Made by a program: the position numbers and the translations under genes. The notes under the pieces are model-generated. The model was not told the DNA's origin and searched no databases. It saw nothing but the letters and a program-made list of their open reading frames with translations. A stretch of 64,000 nucleotides of DNA from Fodinicurvata halophila (GTDB lineage: Bacteria; Pseudomonadota; Alphaproteobacteria; Kiloniellales; DSM-21159): contig NZ_JBHSCW010000003.1 in the NCBI RefSeq assembly GCF_042651425.1, forward strand, positions 186,001 to 250,000. Direction: 5' to 3'. Each line of letters begins with the position of its first letter. Position 1 is the first letter of the stretch. Positions 34,531 through 42,757 of this stretch are shown here, piece after piece.

Positions 34531-36114
34531 ATGCAAACAAGAACACTTCTGATGAGTGTGCTCCTTGGGAGCAGTCTGGCGCTGGCCTCGGCGGCACAGG
34601 CGGAAACACTGCGCTGGGCAAGCCAGGGCGATGCGCTGACGCTGGACCCTCATGCCCAGAATGAAGGTCCGACCAATACCATGTCTCTGCATCTGCATGA
34701 TCCGCTGGTCATGCGGGCCAATGACATGTCGATCGAGCCAGGCCTGGCCACCTCATGGGAGGCCGTCGAGGAGACGGTCTGGGAATTCGAGATTCGCGAT
34801 GATGTGAAATTCCACGACGGTTCGGATTTCTCGGCCGAGGACGTGGCCTTTTCGCTGAATCGGGCGCGCACGGAACCTTCTGATTTCCGGAACTACATCT
34901 CATCGATCGAGAACATCGAGATTGTCGACGACACAACGATCCACATTCATACCTCCGGGCCCAATCCGATCCTGCCCCAGCAACTCACCCAGATTTCCAT
35001 GATGAGCAAGGAGTGGGCCGAGGAGCATGATGTGGAAACCGCCCAGGACTATGCCAGCGGCGAAGAAAGCTACGCCGTTCGCAATGCCATGGGAACGGGG
35101 CCGTTCAAGCTGGAGTCCAGGGAAGGCGACGTACGCACCGTGCTGACGCGCAACGACGACTACTGGGGGATGGACCGCTTTCCCATGGAGGTCGAGCGCG
35201 TCGTCTATACGCCGATCTCCTCGGATTCGACGCGTGTCGCAGCCCTGTTGTCCGGTGAACTGGACTTCGTTCTCGATCCGCCCGTGCAGGACCTGGAGCG
35301 CTTGGAAGAAGAAGGCGACATCAACATCGAACAGGGCGAGGAGAACCGCACCATCTTCCTTGGTTTCAACTTGCGCGAGGAAGACAGCGAATTCGACAAC
35401 GTGGATGGCGTGAACCCCATGGCCGACAAGCGCGTGCGTCAGGCCATGTACCATGCGGTTGATGCGGAGACCATCCAGCGGGTCGTCATGCGTGGCCGCT
35501 CGATACCGACCGGGACCATCGCACCTCCCTTCATCAATGGCTATCCGGAAGAACTCGATGAGCGGCTGGCCGTCGATCAGGAGAAGGCACGGGAACTGCT
35601 GGCCGAGGCCGGCTATGAGGACGGTTTCGAGCTGACCCTCCACTGCCCGAATGACCGCTATATCAACGACGAAGCCATCTGCCAGGCCGTGGCCGGGATG
35701 CTGGGTCAAATCGATATCGAGATCGATCTCGTCTCCCAGACCCGCAGCCTGCATTTCCAGGACATTGGCAATCGCGAAGTCGGCTTCTACCTGCTTGGCT
35801 GGGGTGTCCCCACCTTCGACAGCGAATACGTCTTCAACTATCTCTATCATACCGATGACGGAGAGCGTGGCTCCTGGAACGCCACCGGCTTTTCCAACGA
35901 GCGCATGGACGAGTTGGTCCAGGAAATGGGCACCGAGGTGAATGAGGAGCGGCGCAACGAGATGATCGCCGAGGCCTGGGAATTGGCCGATTCAGAGCTC
36001 GTCTACCTGCCGATCCACCTGCAGGTCCTGAACTGGGCGACGCGCGAAGGTGTGAACGTTCCTCTGCGGGCCGACAATCAGCCGCACCTGGCGACAGCCA
36101 CCTTCGATAATTGA
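34531..36114 (+). CDS. ABC importer substrate-binding protein, SBP_bac_5 (Dpp/Opp/Nik) family
   Basis: This periplasmic binding protein of the dipeptide/oligopeptide/nickel type has 527 residues. A signal peptide ends at about residue 24 (LASAAQA). The family landmarks TLDPHAQNEGPTNTMSLHL and the VWEFEIRDDVKFHDG segment are present. The ATG at 34531 has GGGAGAGG upstream. The substrate cannot be read off: peptides, glutathione, opines or nickel are all used by this family. It lies just after the cobalamin genes but behind a 229-base gap, so it is probably unrelated to them. A strong hairpin separates it from its permease genes. Confidence 0.93.
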   Translation: MQTRTLLMSVLLGSSLALASAAQAETLRWASQGDALTLDPHAQNEGPTNTMSLHLHDPLVMRANDMSIEPGLATSWEAVEETVWEFEIRDDVKFHDGSDFSAEDVAFSLNRARTEPSDFRNYISSIENIEIVDDTTIHIHTSGPNPILPQQLTQISMMSKEWAEEHDVETAQDYASGEESYAVRNAMGTGPFKLESREGDVRTVLTRNDDYWGMDRFPMEVERVVYTPISSDSTRVAALLSGELDFVLDPPVQDLERLEEEGDINIEQGEENRTIFLGFNLREEDSEFDNVDGVNPMADKRVRQAMYHAVDAETIQRVVMRGRSIPTGTIAPPFINGYPEELDERLAVDQEKARELLAEAGYEDGFELTLHCPNDRYINDEAICQAVAGMLGQIDIEIDLVSQTRSLHFQDIGNREVGFYLLGWGVPTFDSEYVFNYLYHTDDGERGSWNATGFSNERMDELVQEMGTEVNEERRNEMIAEAWELADSELVYLPIHLQVLNWATREGVNVPLRADNQPHLATATFDN

Positions 36115-36130
36115 ATGAGTGCACCCTGCT

Positions 36131-36170
36131 TCCGCCGGAACCTCGAAAGAGGTTCCGGCGGAGTGCTTTT
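36131..36170 (+). terminator. Strong hairpin between the binding-protein and permease genes
   Basis: Fourteen-base perfect arms close on a GAAA loop (36145-36148), with TGCTTTTG following. It should stop most transcripts after the binding protein, so that this gene is expressed above the membrane parts, a common design in ABC importers. Confidence 0.85.
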
Positions 36171-36210
36171 GTCGATTGCCCTGATCGTTAACGTGAACTG
36201 ATCCCTGCAG

Positions 36211-37200
36211 ATGTTCGCCTTCATCGTACGTCGTTTATTGCAGTCCATTGTGGTGATGCTGGTGGTGGCGCTGGTCGCCTTCAGCCTGTTCAACTTTGTC
36301 GGCGATCCCATCAACAACATGGTGGGCCAGGAAGCCACCATGAAGCAGCGCGCGGAATTGCGCGAACAGCTGGGCCTCAATGATCCTGTACCGGTGCAAT
36401 TCCTGCGGTTTGTGGGCAACGCCGTTCAGGGCGAATTCGGGATTTCCTATCGTACGACACGACCGGTGGCCGAACTGATTGCGGAGCGCTTGCCGGCGAC
36501 CATCGAGTTGGCCGTGACCTCTGCGGCCTTTGCCCTGACCCTGGGAATCATTCTGGGTGTGTACAGTGCCCTCAATCGCTATGGCTGGATCAGCCGTTTC
36601 GTGATGACGGCTTCCCTGATCGGGGTGTCTCTGCCAACGTTCCTGATCGGCATCCTTCTGATCTGGCTCTTCGCCGTCAATCTGCAGTGGCTGCCGTCCT
36701 ACGGTCGGGGCGAGGTGGTCAGTCTCGGGGGGTGGCGCACCGGATTCCTGACAGTCAGCGGCTTGCAGGCTCTGGTCCTGCCGGCCGTGACACTGGGACT
36801 CTATCAGTTGACCCTGATCATGCGGCTTGTCCGCGCCGAGATGCTGGAGGTCCTGCGTACGGACTACATCAAATTTGCCCGCGCACGTGGCCTGACAAAC
36901 CGTTCGGTCAACTTCGGCCACGCCCTCAAGAACACGCTGGTGCCGGTGATCACCATTACGGGCTTGCAGTTGGGGTCAATCATCGCCTTTGCGATCATCA
37001 CCGAGACGGTTTTCCAGTGGCCGGGTGTGGGGCTGCTGTTCATCATCGCCATTCGCTTCGTCGATATTCCGGTCATGGCAGCATATCTGATCCTGATCGC
37101 GCTGTTCTTCGTCATCATCAACCTGATTGTCGACCTGCTGTACTACATCGTGGACCCGCGCCTGCGTGTGGAAGCCCCCACGGCGCGGGCGGCCGCTTGA
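36211..37200 (+). CDS. ABC importer permease, DppB type
   Basis: This is the first inner-membrane permease of the Dpp/Opp-type importer, 329 residues with about six helices. The N-terminus MFAFIVRRLLQSIVVMLVV and the EFGISYRTTRPVAELI stretch are characteristic of DppB/OppB/NikB. The EAA loop that contacts the ATPases is around DYIKFARARGLTNRSVNFGH. It lies 40 bases after the hairpin and 14 bases before the second permease gene. Confidence 0.94.
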   Translation: MFAFIVRRLLQSIVVMLVVALVAFSLFNFVGDPINNMVGQEATMKQRAELREQLGLNDPVPVQFLRFVGNAVQGEFGISYRTTRPVAELIAERLPATIELAVTSAAFALTLGIILGVYSALNRYGWISRFVMTASLIGVSLPTFLIGILLIWLFAVNLQWLPSYGRGEVVSLGGWRTGFLTVSGLQALVLPAVTLGLYQLTLIMRLVRAEMLEVLRTDYIKFARARGLTNRSVNFGHALKNTLVPVITITGLQLGSIIAFAIITETVFQWPGVGLLFIIAIRFVDIPVMAAYLILIALFFVIINLIVDLLYYIVDPRLRVEAPTARAAA

Positions 37201-37214
37201 GAAGAGGTGTCTGA

Positions 37215-38207
37215 ATGAGTGCCTCCGGACCAGAACAGCAATCAATGGAGACCACGGCACAGGGGCATGGGGAGCCGGTCCTGCAGGACAGGCCTCAGGG
37301 CCTCCTGCATCGCGTTTTCGACAGCGATATCTGGCACAGCTTTTCGCGTTCCCCGATAACGGTTCTCTCGGCGATCGTTACGCTGATGTTCTTCCTGGCG
37401 GCGATCTTCGCGCCGCTGATTGCTCCCTATACGCCTTTCCAGGCTGGTTCGCTGCATCTCATGGACGGCTTCACGCCGCCGTTCGAAGAGGGGATGAGCG
37501 GGAATTTCTACGTGTTCGGCACGGACGACCAGGGTCGCGATGTCTTTTCCGCCATCATCTACGGTGCCCGAATTTCCCTGCTGGTTGGATTCTGTGCGGT
37601 TCTCTTCGCCATGGTCCTGGGGGTGACCCTGGGGCTGATCGCGGGCTATCGCGGAGGCTGGATCGATACGGTCATCATGCGGATCGCGGACGTGCAGCTC
37701 AGCTTTCCTGCCATTCTCGTGGCGCTGCTGATCTTCGGTCTGGCCAAGGCGATGATACCACGCGACTACCAGGATCATATGGCGATCTATGTCCTGATCA
37801 TCTCCATCGGTCTGTCGGACTGGGTCCAGTATGCCCGCACCGTGAGGGGCACCACCATGGTCGAGAAGAATCGGGAGTATGTGCAGGCGGCGCGGGTCAT
37901 TGGCGTGCGGCCGTTCACCATCCTGTTCCGGCATGTCCTGCCGAATGTCATGGGTTCTGTTCTCGTGATCGCCACCATCGGCCTGGCTCTGGCCATAATT
38001 GCCGAAGCCACGCTCTCGTTCCTGGGTGTGGGCGTGCCGCCAACCACGCCCTCGCTGGGGACCCTGATTCGTATCGGTAATGATTTCCTTTTCTCGGGAG
38101 AGTGGTGGATCACCATCTTTCCCGGCATCGCGTTGGTGATGCTGGCCCTGTCAGTGAATCTGCTGGGGGACTGGCTGCGCGATGCCCTGAATCCGAAGTT
38201 GAGGTAA
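37215..38207 (+). CDS. ABC importer permease, DppC type
   Basis: This is the second permease of the importer, 330 residues. A cytoplasmic N-terminus of about 50 residues precedes the helices. The DppC hallmark FGTDDQGRDVFSAIIYGARI is visible, and the EAA loop is near REYVQAARVIGVRPFTILF. Its TAA shares one base with the ATG of the next gene (TAATG), so translation is coupled. It is clearly paired with the preceding gene. Confidence 0.94.
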   Translation: MSASGPEQQSMETTAQGHGEPVLQDRPQGLLHRVFDSDIWHSFSRSPITVLSAIVTLMFFLAAIFAPLIAPYTPFQAGSLHLMDGFTPPFEEGMSGNFYVFGTDDQGRDVFSAIIYGARISLLVGFCAVLFAMVLGVTLGLIAGYRGGWIDTVIMRIADVQLSFPAILVALLIFGLAKAMIPRDYQDHMAIYVLIISIGLSDWVQYARTVRGTTMVEKNREYVQAARVIGVRPFTILFRHVLPNVMGSVLVIATIGLALAIIAEATLSFLGVGVPPTTPSLGTLIRIGNDFLFSGEWWITIFPGIALVMLALSVNLLGDWLRDALNPKLR

Positions 38208-39220
38208 TGACGGAAAGCAGTTCATCAGAAACGCCTCTGCTGGAGGTTCGCAACCTGCGTCTCGAATTTCCGACACGACGCGGCACGCTGGTTGCCGTTG
38301 ACGATGTGTCCTTCGATATCCAGCCGGGCGAAGTGCTGGGCGTTGTCGGTGAATCCGGCGCGGGCAAGTCTCTGACAGGCACGGCTGTCATCAACCTTTT
38401 GGAGCCACCGGGCCAGATCGCCGGCGGTGAGGTTCGCCTGAAAGGTCAGCGGATCGACAACCTGTCGCATGAACAGTTGCGGCGCATACGGGGCCGGCAG
38501 ATCGGCATGGTTTTCCAGGATCCGCTGACAAGCCTCAATCCCCTCTATACGGTGGGAAAGCAGTTGGTTGAGACGATCTGCACCCATCTGGACATGACCG
38601 AGAGCCAGGCGCGGCGACGCAGTATCGAGCTGTTGTCCGAGGTCGGGCTGTCCGCTCCGAAGGAACGCATCGATCAGTATCCCCACCAGTTCTCGGGCGG
38701 CATGCGCCAGCGTATCGTGATCGCACTCGCGGTTTGCGCCAATCCCTCCCTGATCATTGCCGACGAACCGACAACAGCTCTCGACGTCTCGATCCAGGCG
38801 CAGATCATCGATCTTCTGAAGCGCCTGTGCCGCGAGCAGGGAACCGCCGTCATGCTGATCACTCACGATATGGGCGTGATTGCCGAAACCGCGGACCGGG
38901 TGGCCGTGATGTACGCCGGTCGCTTGGCCGAGATCGGTCCTGTACAGAAGGTCATCAAGCACCCCTTCCATCCATATACGAAGGGCCTTATGGGAGCGAT
39001 TCCGACGGTGGGGCAGAAACTGGGACGCCTGACTCAGATTGATGGCGCCATGCCGCGGTTGACCGAGATTCCGCCCGGTTGTGCCTTCAACCCGCGTTGC
39101 CCGAAGGTATTCGAGCGCTGTGTCAGGGAACGCCCGGACCCGATCCCGGTCGAGGATTCGAAAGTGGCCTGCTGGCTGTATGACGAAGAGCGGGCCATGT
39201 CAGGAAGTACAGAGCCATGA
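38207..39220 (+). CDS. ABC importer ATPase, DppD type
   Basis: This is the first ATPase of the importer, 337 residues. Walker A is GESGAGKS, the ABC signature FSGGMRQR and Walker B LIIADEPTTALD. The C-terminal oligopeptide-transporter domain contains the cysteine-bearing PPGCAFNPRCPKVFERC, which in some relatives binds an iron-sulfur cluster. The ATG at 38207 shares a base with the dppC-like stop. It overlaps the next ATPase gene by ATGA. Confidence 0.95.
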   Translation: MTESSSSETPLLEVRNLRLEFPTRRGTLVAVDDVSFDIQPGEVLGVVGESGAGKSLTGTAVINLLEPPGQIAGGEVRLKGQRIDNLSHEQLRRIRGRQIGMVFQDPLTSLNPLYTVGKQLVETICTHLDMTESQARRRSIELLSEVGLSAPKERIDQYPHQFSGGMRQRIVIALAVCANPSLIIADEPTTALDVSIQAQIIDLLKRLCREQGTAVMLITHDMGVIAETADRVAVMYAGRLAEIGPVQKVIKHPFHPYTKGLMGAIPTVGQKLGRLTQIDGAMPRLTEIPPGCAFNPRCPKVFERCVRERPDPIPVEDSKVACWLYDEERAMSGSTEP

Positions 39221-40287
39221 CAGACATCCTTCAGGTCAAGAGCTCTGCGTGGCACTCATCTTCACCACTGGTCTCCGTCCAGGGGCTCTCCAAGCATTTC
39301 GATATCTCGCCGCCGTTCCTGACGCGTCTGCTGCATGGCAGGCATCGCAGGAGCTTGCGCGCCGTGGACGACATCAGCTTTGACATTCCGCGCGGGAAGA
39401 CATTCAGCCTTGTCGGCGAATCGGGATGTGGCAAATCCACCGTGGCCCGCCTTCTCGTAGGCCTCTATCAGCCGACGCAGGGAGAAATTTTCTTCGATGA
39501 CAAGCCGGTCTCCAGGCTCAAGACTCCTCGGGAACTCGCGCCTTTCCAGCGACGTATCCAGATCATTTTCCAGGACCCCTATGCCAGCCTGAATCCGCGC
39601 TGGCGTGTTCGCAACATCATTGCAGAACCCATTCGCACACATGGATTGCTCGAGGAGGGAGCGCCCATGCGCAAGCGGATCGCCAAACTGCTCGAGCATG
39701 TGGGGTTCTCGGAAAAGGATGGCGACAAGTATCCGCATGAATTCTCCGGCGGACAGCGTCAGCGCATCTCCATTGCCCGAGCCCTGGCTGGTGATCCTGA
39801 ATTCCTGGTTTGCGACGAACCGACCTCGGCTCTGGACGTCTCCGTTCAGGCGCAAATTCTCAACCTCATGAAGGACCTGCAGGAGGAACTGGGGTTGACA
39901 TATCTCTTCATCAGCCACGACCTGGCCGTTGTTTCGCATATTTCGGACTATCTGGGAGTCATGTACCTGGGGCGCCTGGTGGAAGCTGGCCGGGCTGGGG
40001 ATATCTTCGACAATCCGCAACACCCCTATACCCGCATGCTTCTGGATGCCATTCCTGATCTGGAGATGTCCGGACGACGCAGAATTCCCGTGGCCGGAGA
40101 GGTTCCCAGTCCCATAGAGCCGCCCTCAGGCTGTCATTTCCATCCGCGCTGCCCCTTTGCTGACGCAAGATGTCGCGAGGAAATTCCCGGTATCACGGAG
40201 GCCAGGGATGTGCGCGTGCGTTGCCATGCGGTTGAGGAAGGGCGCCTTACGCCTCAGGTCTTGGCTGAAGCGGCAGCCAGGCGCTAG
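39217..40287 (+). CDS. ABC importer ATPase, DppF type
   Basis: This is the second ATPase, 356 residues. Walker A GESGCGKST, signature FSGGQRQR and Walker B FLVCDEPTSALD are present, followed by the same C-terminal domain with PPSGCHFHPRCPFADARC. The N-terminus carries an extra stretch of about 20 residues before the usual start, and a PPFLTRLLHGRHRRS insertion typical of DppF-like ATPases. It ends the importer operon. A 10-base tandem duplication spans its stop codon. Confidence 0.95.
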   Translation: MTDILQVKSSAWHSSSPLVSVQGLSKHFDISPPFLTRLLHGRHRRSLRAVDDISFDIPRGKTFSLVGESGCGKSTVARLLVGLYQPTQGEIFFDDKPVSRLKTPRELAPFQRRIQIIFQDPYASLNPRWRVRNIIAEPIRTHGLLEEGAPMRKRIAKLLEHVGFSEKDGDKYPHEFSGGQRQRISIARALAGDPEFLVCDEPTSALDVSVQAQILNLMKDLQEELGLTYLFISHDLAVVSHISDYLGVMYLGRLVEAGRAGDIFDNPQHPYTRMLLDAIPDLEMSGRRRIPVAGEVPSPIEPPSGCHFHPRCPFADARCREEIPGITEARDVRVRCHAVEEGRLTPQVLAEAAARR

Positions 40288-40298
40288 GAGGCGCTAGG
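40279..40298 (+). repeat. Tandem 10-base duplication across the dppF-like stop codon
   Basis: AGGCGCTAGG occurs twice without a gap (40279-40288 and 40289-40298). The first copy contains the TAG stop. It looks like a recent slippage duplication and has no evident function. Confidence 0.6.
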
Positions 40299-40335
40299 GA
40301 GGCTTTCCGCAATCCTGTGAACCCCGAACATGAAC

Positions 40336-40386
40336 GATTTGTAATATTCACGACACAGCCGTGTTAGGTGGCATGCGTTACAAATC
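40336..40386 (+). promoter_or_regulatory. Nine-base inverted repeat upstream of degP
   Basis: GATTTGTAA (40336-40344) and TTACAAATC (40378-40386) are perfect inverted copies separated by 33 bases, with a smaller ACAC/GTGT pair between them. They sit 40-90 bases before the degP start, where a regulator site would be expected. The OmpR-type regulator encoded just downstream is the obvious candidate; this is inference. An RNA stem in the leader is the alternative. Confidence 0.4.
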
Positions 40387-40424
40387 ATAGTCAGTTATTA
40401 GGAGTACCTAGGAGGTCCCTTTAT

Positions 40425-41915
40425 ATGTCTCTTGCGATCAAGTCATTACAGGCGCCGATGACTGCCCTCGTGGCAGGTGGGTTCCTGGTCTGGTCGGCGG
40501 TGGCGCAGGCAGCGTCACCGCCCGACAGTTTTGCCGACCTGGCTGAAGAGGTCAGTCCGGCCGTTGTGAACATATCTTCAACGCGTGTGCCCGAGGAGGA
40601 CAATGGTTCGCGTTCTCGCGATTCCATGCCCTTCGACCTGCCGCCCGGTTCTCCCTTCGAGGAGTTCTTCAAGCAGTTCGAGGAGCACTTCGATGGCATG
40701 CGCCCTCAGCAGTATCAGAACCGCCCGGGCACAAGCCTGGGCTCTGGCTTCATCATTGATGCCGAAGGTTATGTCGTTACCAACAACCACGTAATCGACG
40801 AGGCGGACGATATTCGTGTCAAGCTGTCGGATGGTCGTGATCTGGAGGCCGAGGTGATCGGCCGCGACCCGAAGACGGATTTGGCACTCCTGAAGATCTC
40901 GTCCGAAGAGGAGCTTCCGCATGTCACCATGGGGAATTCCGATGATGTCCGCGTCGGTGACTGGGTGATGGCCGTCGGCAATCCCTTCGGTCTTGGCGGT
41001 TCGGTGACCGCTGGCATCATCTCGGCGCGCAGCCGGGATATCAATGCCGGTCCCTATGACGACTTCCTGCAGACGGATGCGGCCATCAACCGCGGCAACT
41101 CCGGTGGTCCGATGTTCAATATGGAAGGTGACGTTATCGGTATAAGCACGGCCATCTTCTCGCCCTCCGGGGGTTCTGTCGGCATCGGCTTTGCCATTCC
41201 CTCCAACCTTGCCAGCGACGTGATCACGCAGCTGCGCGAGAAGGGTGAAGTGGACCGAGGCTGGCTGGGCGTGCGCATCCAGCAGGTTACGCCTGAACTG
41301 GCGGAAGGCCTGGGCCTGGATGAGGAGAAAGGCGCTCTCGTTGCCAGCGTCGAGCCTGACGGTCCGGCCGACAACGCCGGTATCCGCACAGGCGACGTCA
41401 TCCTGGAGTTCAATGGCGAGAGTGTAGACAGCATGCGCGATCTGCCCCGGCTCGTTGCTTCAGTCCAGGCCGGCCGGGACGTGGAGATCGTCGTCTGGCG
41501 CAATGGCGAGGAGACAACGCTGGAGGCGACGATTGCCGAGCAGACCGAGGAAAGCATGGCGGCGTTCAGCGACTCCCGTCAGCAGCGAGGGGATGATGGA
41601 GATGCCCAGCGCAGCTCCGATCGTCTCGGCGCCACGCTTTCCAGCCTGGATGACGAGACACGGGAACGTCTGGGACTGCCGGAGGACATGTCCGGTGTGG
41701 TCATCACGGACGTTGAGCCGGATGGCCGTGCAGCCTCTCAGGGCTTGGCCCCCGGCGACGTGATCGAGCAGGTGGATGGCCAGGAGGTGACAAGCCCGAA
41801 CGATGTCGAGGAGCAGCTTGATGAGGCGGCTCGCGAAGGCAAGAAGACGGTTGTCTTCCTTGTCGAGCGGGACGGCAGCCCGCTGTTCCTCGGTTTCCGC
41901 CTGGGCGACGCCTGA
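40425..41915 (+). CDS. degP: DegP/HtrA-type periplasmic serine protease (Do family)
   Basis: This 496-residue envelope quality-control protease/chaperone has a signal peptide to about residue 29 (SAVAQA). The catalytic triad is His122 (TNNHVID), Asp152 (KTDLALLKI) and Ser226 (NRGNSGGPM). Two PDZ domains follow, at about 280-370 and 400-490, with an acidic, Gln-rich linker between them. I chose the ATG at 40425 because GGAGG lies nine bases upstream; longer frames lack a signal peptide start. It is followed by a two-component system, an arrangement known from other alphaproteobacteria. Confidence 0.95.
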   Translation: MSLAIKSLQAPMTALVAGGFLVWSAVAQAASPPDSFADLAEEVSPAVVNISSTRVPEEDNGSRSRDSMPFDLPPGSPFEEFFKQFEEHFDGMRPQQYQNRPGTSLGSGFIIDAEGYVVTNNHVIDEADDIRVKLSDGRDLEAEVIGRDPKTDLALLKISSEEELPHVTMGNSDDVRVGDWVMAVGNPFGLGGSVTAGIISARSRDINAGPYDDFLQTDAAINRGNSGGPMFNMEGDVIGISTAIFSPSGGSVGIGFAIPSNLASDVITQLREKGEVDRGWLGVRIQQVTPELAEGLGLDEEKGALVASVEPDGPADNAGIRTGDVILEFNGESVDSMRDLPRLVASVQAGRDVEIVVWRNGEETTLEATIAEQTEESMAAFSDSRQQRGDDGDAQRSSDRLGATLSSLDDETRERLGLPEDMSGVVITDVEPDGRAASQGLAPGDVIEQVDGQEVTSPNDVEEQLDEAAREGKKTVVFLVERDGSPLFLGFRLGDA

Positions 41916-41943
41916 CACCAGCGGTTTCTCCTTCACCGCGGTG
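41916..41943 (+). terminator. Hairpin after degP
   Basis: CACC-GCGGT pairs with ACCGC-GGTG (one bulged A) directly after the degP stop. No strong T-run follows, so termination would be partial at best. Confidence 0.4.
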
Positions 41944-41948
41944 CTTCT

Positions 41949-41983
41949 GCCGGAGCCGGTTTCTCCCCTGGACCGGTTCCGGC
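41949..41983 (+). terminator. Second hairpin between degP and the response regulator
   Basis: GCCGGAGCCGGT and ACCGGTTCCGGC form a 12-base stem with one G-U pair and an 11-base loop. The tail is only TTACCT. Together with the hairpin just before it, this may reduce read-through from degP into the two-component genes. Confidence 0.5.
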
Positions 41984-42079
41984 TTACCTCGACGGCGCGC
42001 CGGATATTTCATCCTGGCGCGTCGTCGCTTTATACTCCTCCGCGAATTCACTACGGAAAGATTCGGAAAGGATATTCCG

Positions 42080-42757
42080 GTGCGTGTCCTGATCGTCGAA
42101 GATGATGACAAGACGGCCGACTACATGGTCAAGGGACTCACGGAAAGCGGACATGTCGTGGACCGTGCGTCGGATGGGCATGAAGGTCTGTTCCTGGGCA
42201 GCGAAGGCAGCCATGACCTGATCATCCTGGACCGCATGCTGCCCAAGCTGGACGGCCTTGCCGTGTTGCAGGCGCTGCGCTCCAACGGCAGTACCACACC
42301 GGTGCTGATTCTCAGTGCCCTGGCGCAGGTCGACGAGCGCGTGGCGGGTCTGCGTGCTGGCGGGGATGACTATCTGACGAAACCTTTCGCCTACTCGGAA
42401 CTGCAGGCCCGCGCCGAGGCGCTGGTCCGGCGCAACAATGCACCGGCCGTGGAAACGAAACTGCAGGCCGGAGATCTTGAGATGGATCTGCTGTCACGGC
42501 GCGTGGAACGCAGCGGAAAGGCCATCGAACTGCAGCCGCGCGAGTTCAGGCTGCTCGAGTACCTGCTGCGCCACGCCGGGCAGACGGTGACACGCACGAT
42601 GCTGCTGGAAGGAGTCTGGGATTATCACTTCGATCCCCAGACCAACGTGATCGATGTGCATGTGAGCCGCCTGAGACAGAAGATCGACAAGGGCTTCGAC
42701 AAACAGCTCCTGCACACCGTGCGAGGCGCAGGATACATGCTCCGTGCAGATACTTAG
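42080..42757 (+). CDS. OmpR-family response regulator
   Basis: This 225-residue DNA-binding response regulator has its receiver domain at residues 1-115, with acidic pocket EDDD at the N-terminus, phosphorylated Asp51 (LIILDRMLPKLDGL) and the conserved Lys in YLTKPFAYSEL. The winged-helix domain covers about 130-222 (LQPREFRLLEYLLRHAGQTV). The start is GTG at 42080. It overlaps the kinase gene by 14 bases. Its position after degP suggests control of envelope-stress genes; the signal is unknown. Confidence 0.94.
   Translation: MRVLIVEDDDKTADYMVKGLTESGHVVDRASDGHEGLFLGSEGSHDLIILDRMLPKLDGLAVLQALRSNGSTTPVLILSALAQVDERVAGLRAGGDDYLTKPFAYSELQARAEALVRRNNAPAVETKLQAGDLEMDLLSRRVERSGKAIELQPREFRLLEYLLRHAGQTVTRTMLLEGVWDYHFDPQTNVIDVHVSRLRQKIDKGFDKQLLHTVRGAGYMLRADT

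Noticed and set aside
34531..40287. The Dpp-type importer as a nickel/cobalt (Nik) system tied to the corrin genes
   Set aside because: The family fits, but no metal-binding residues could be identified. The gap, own leader and hairpin suggest a separate operon.
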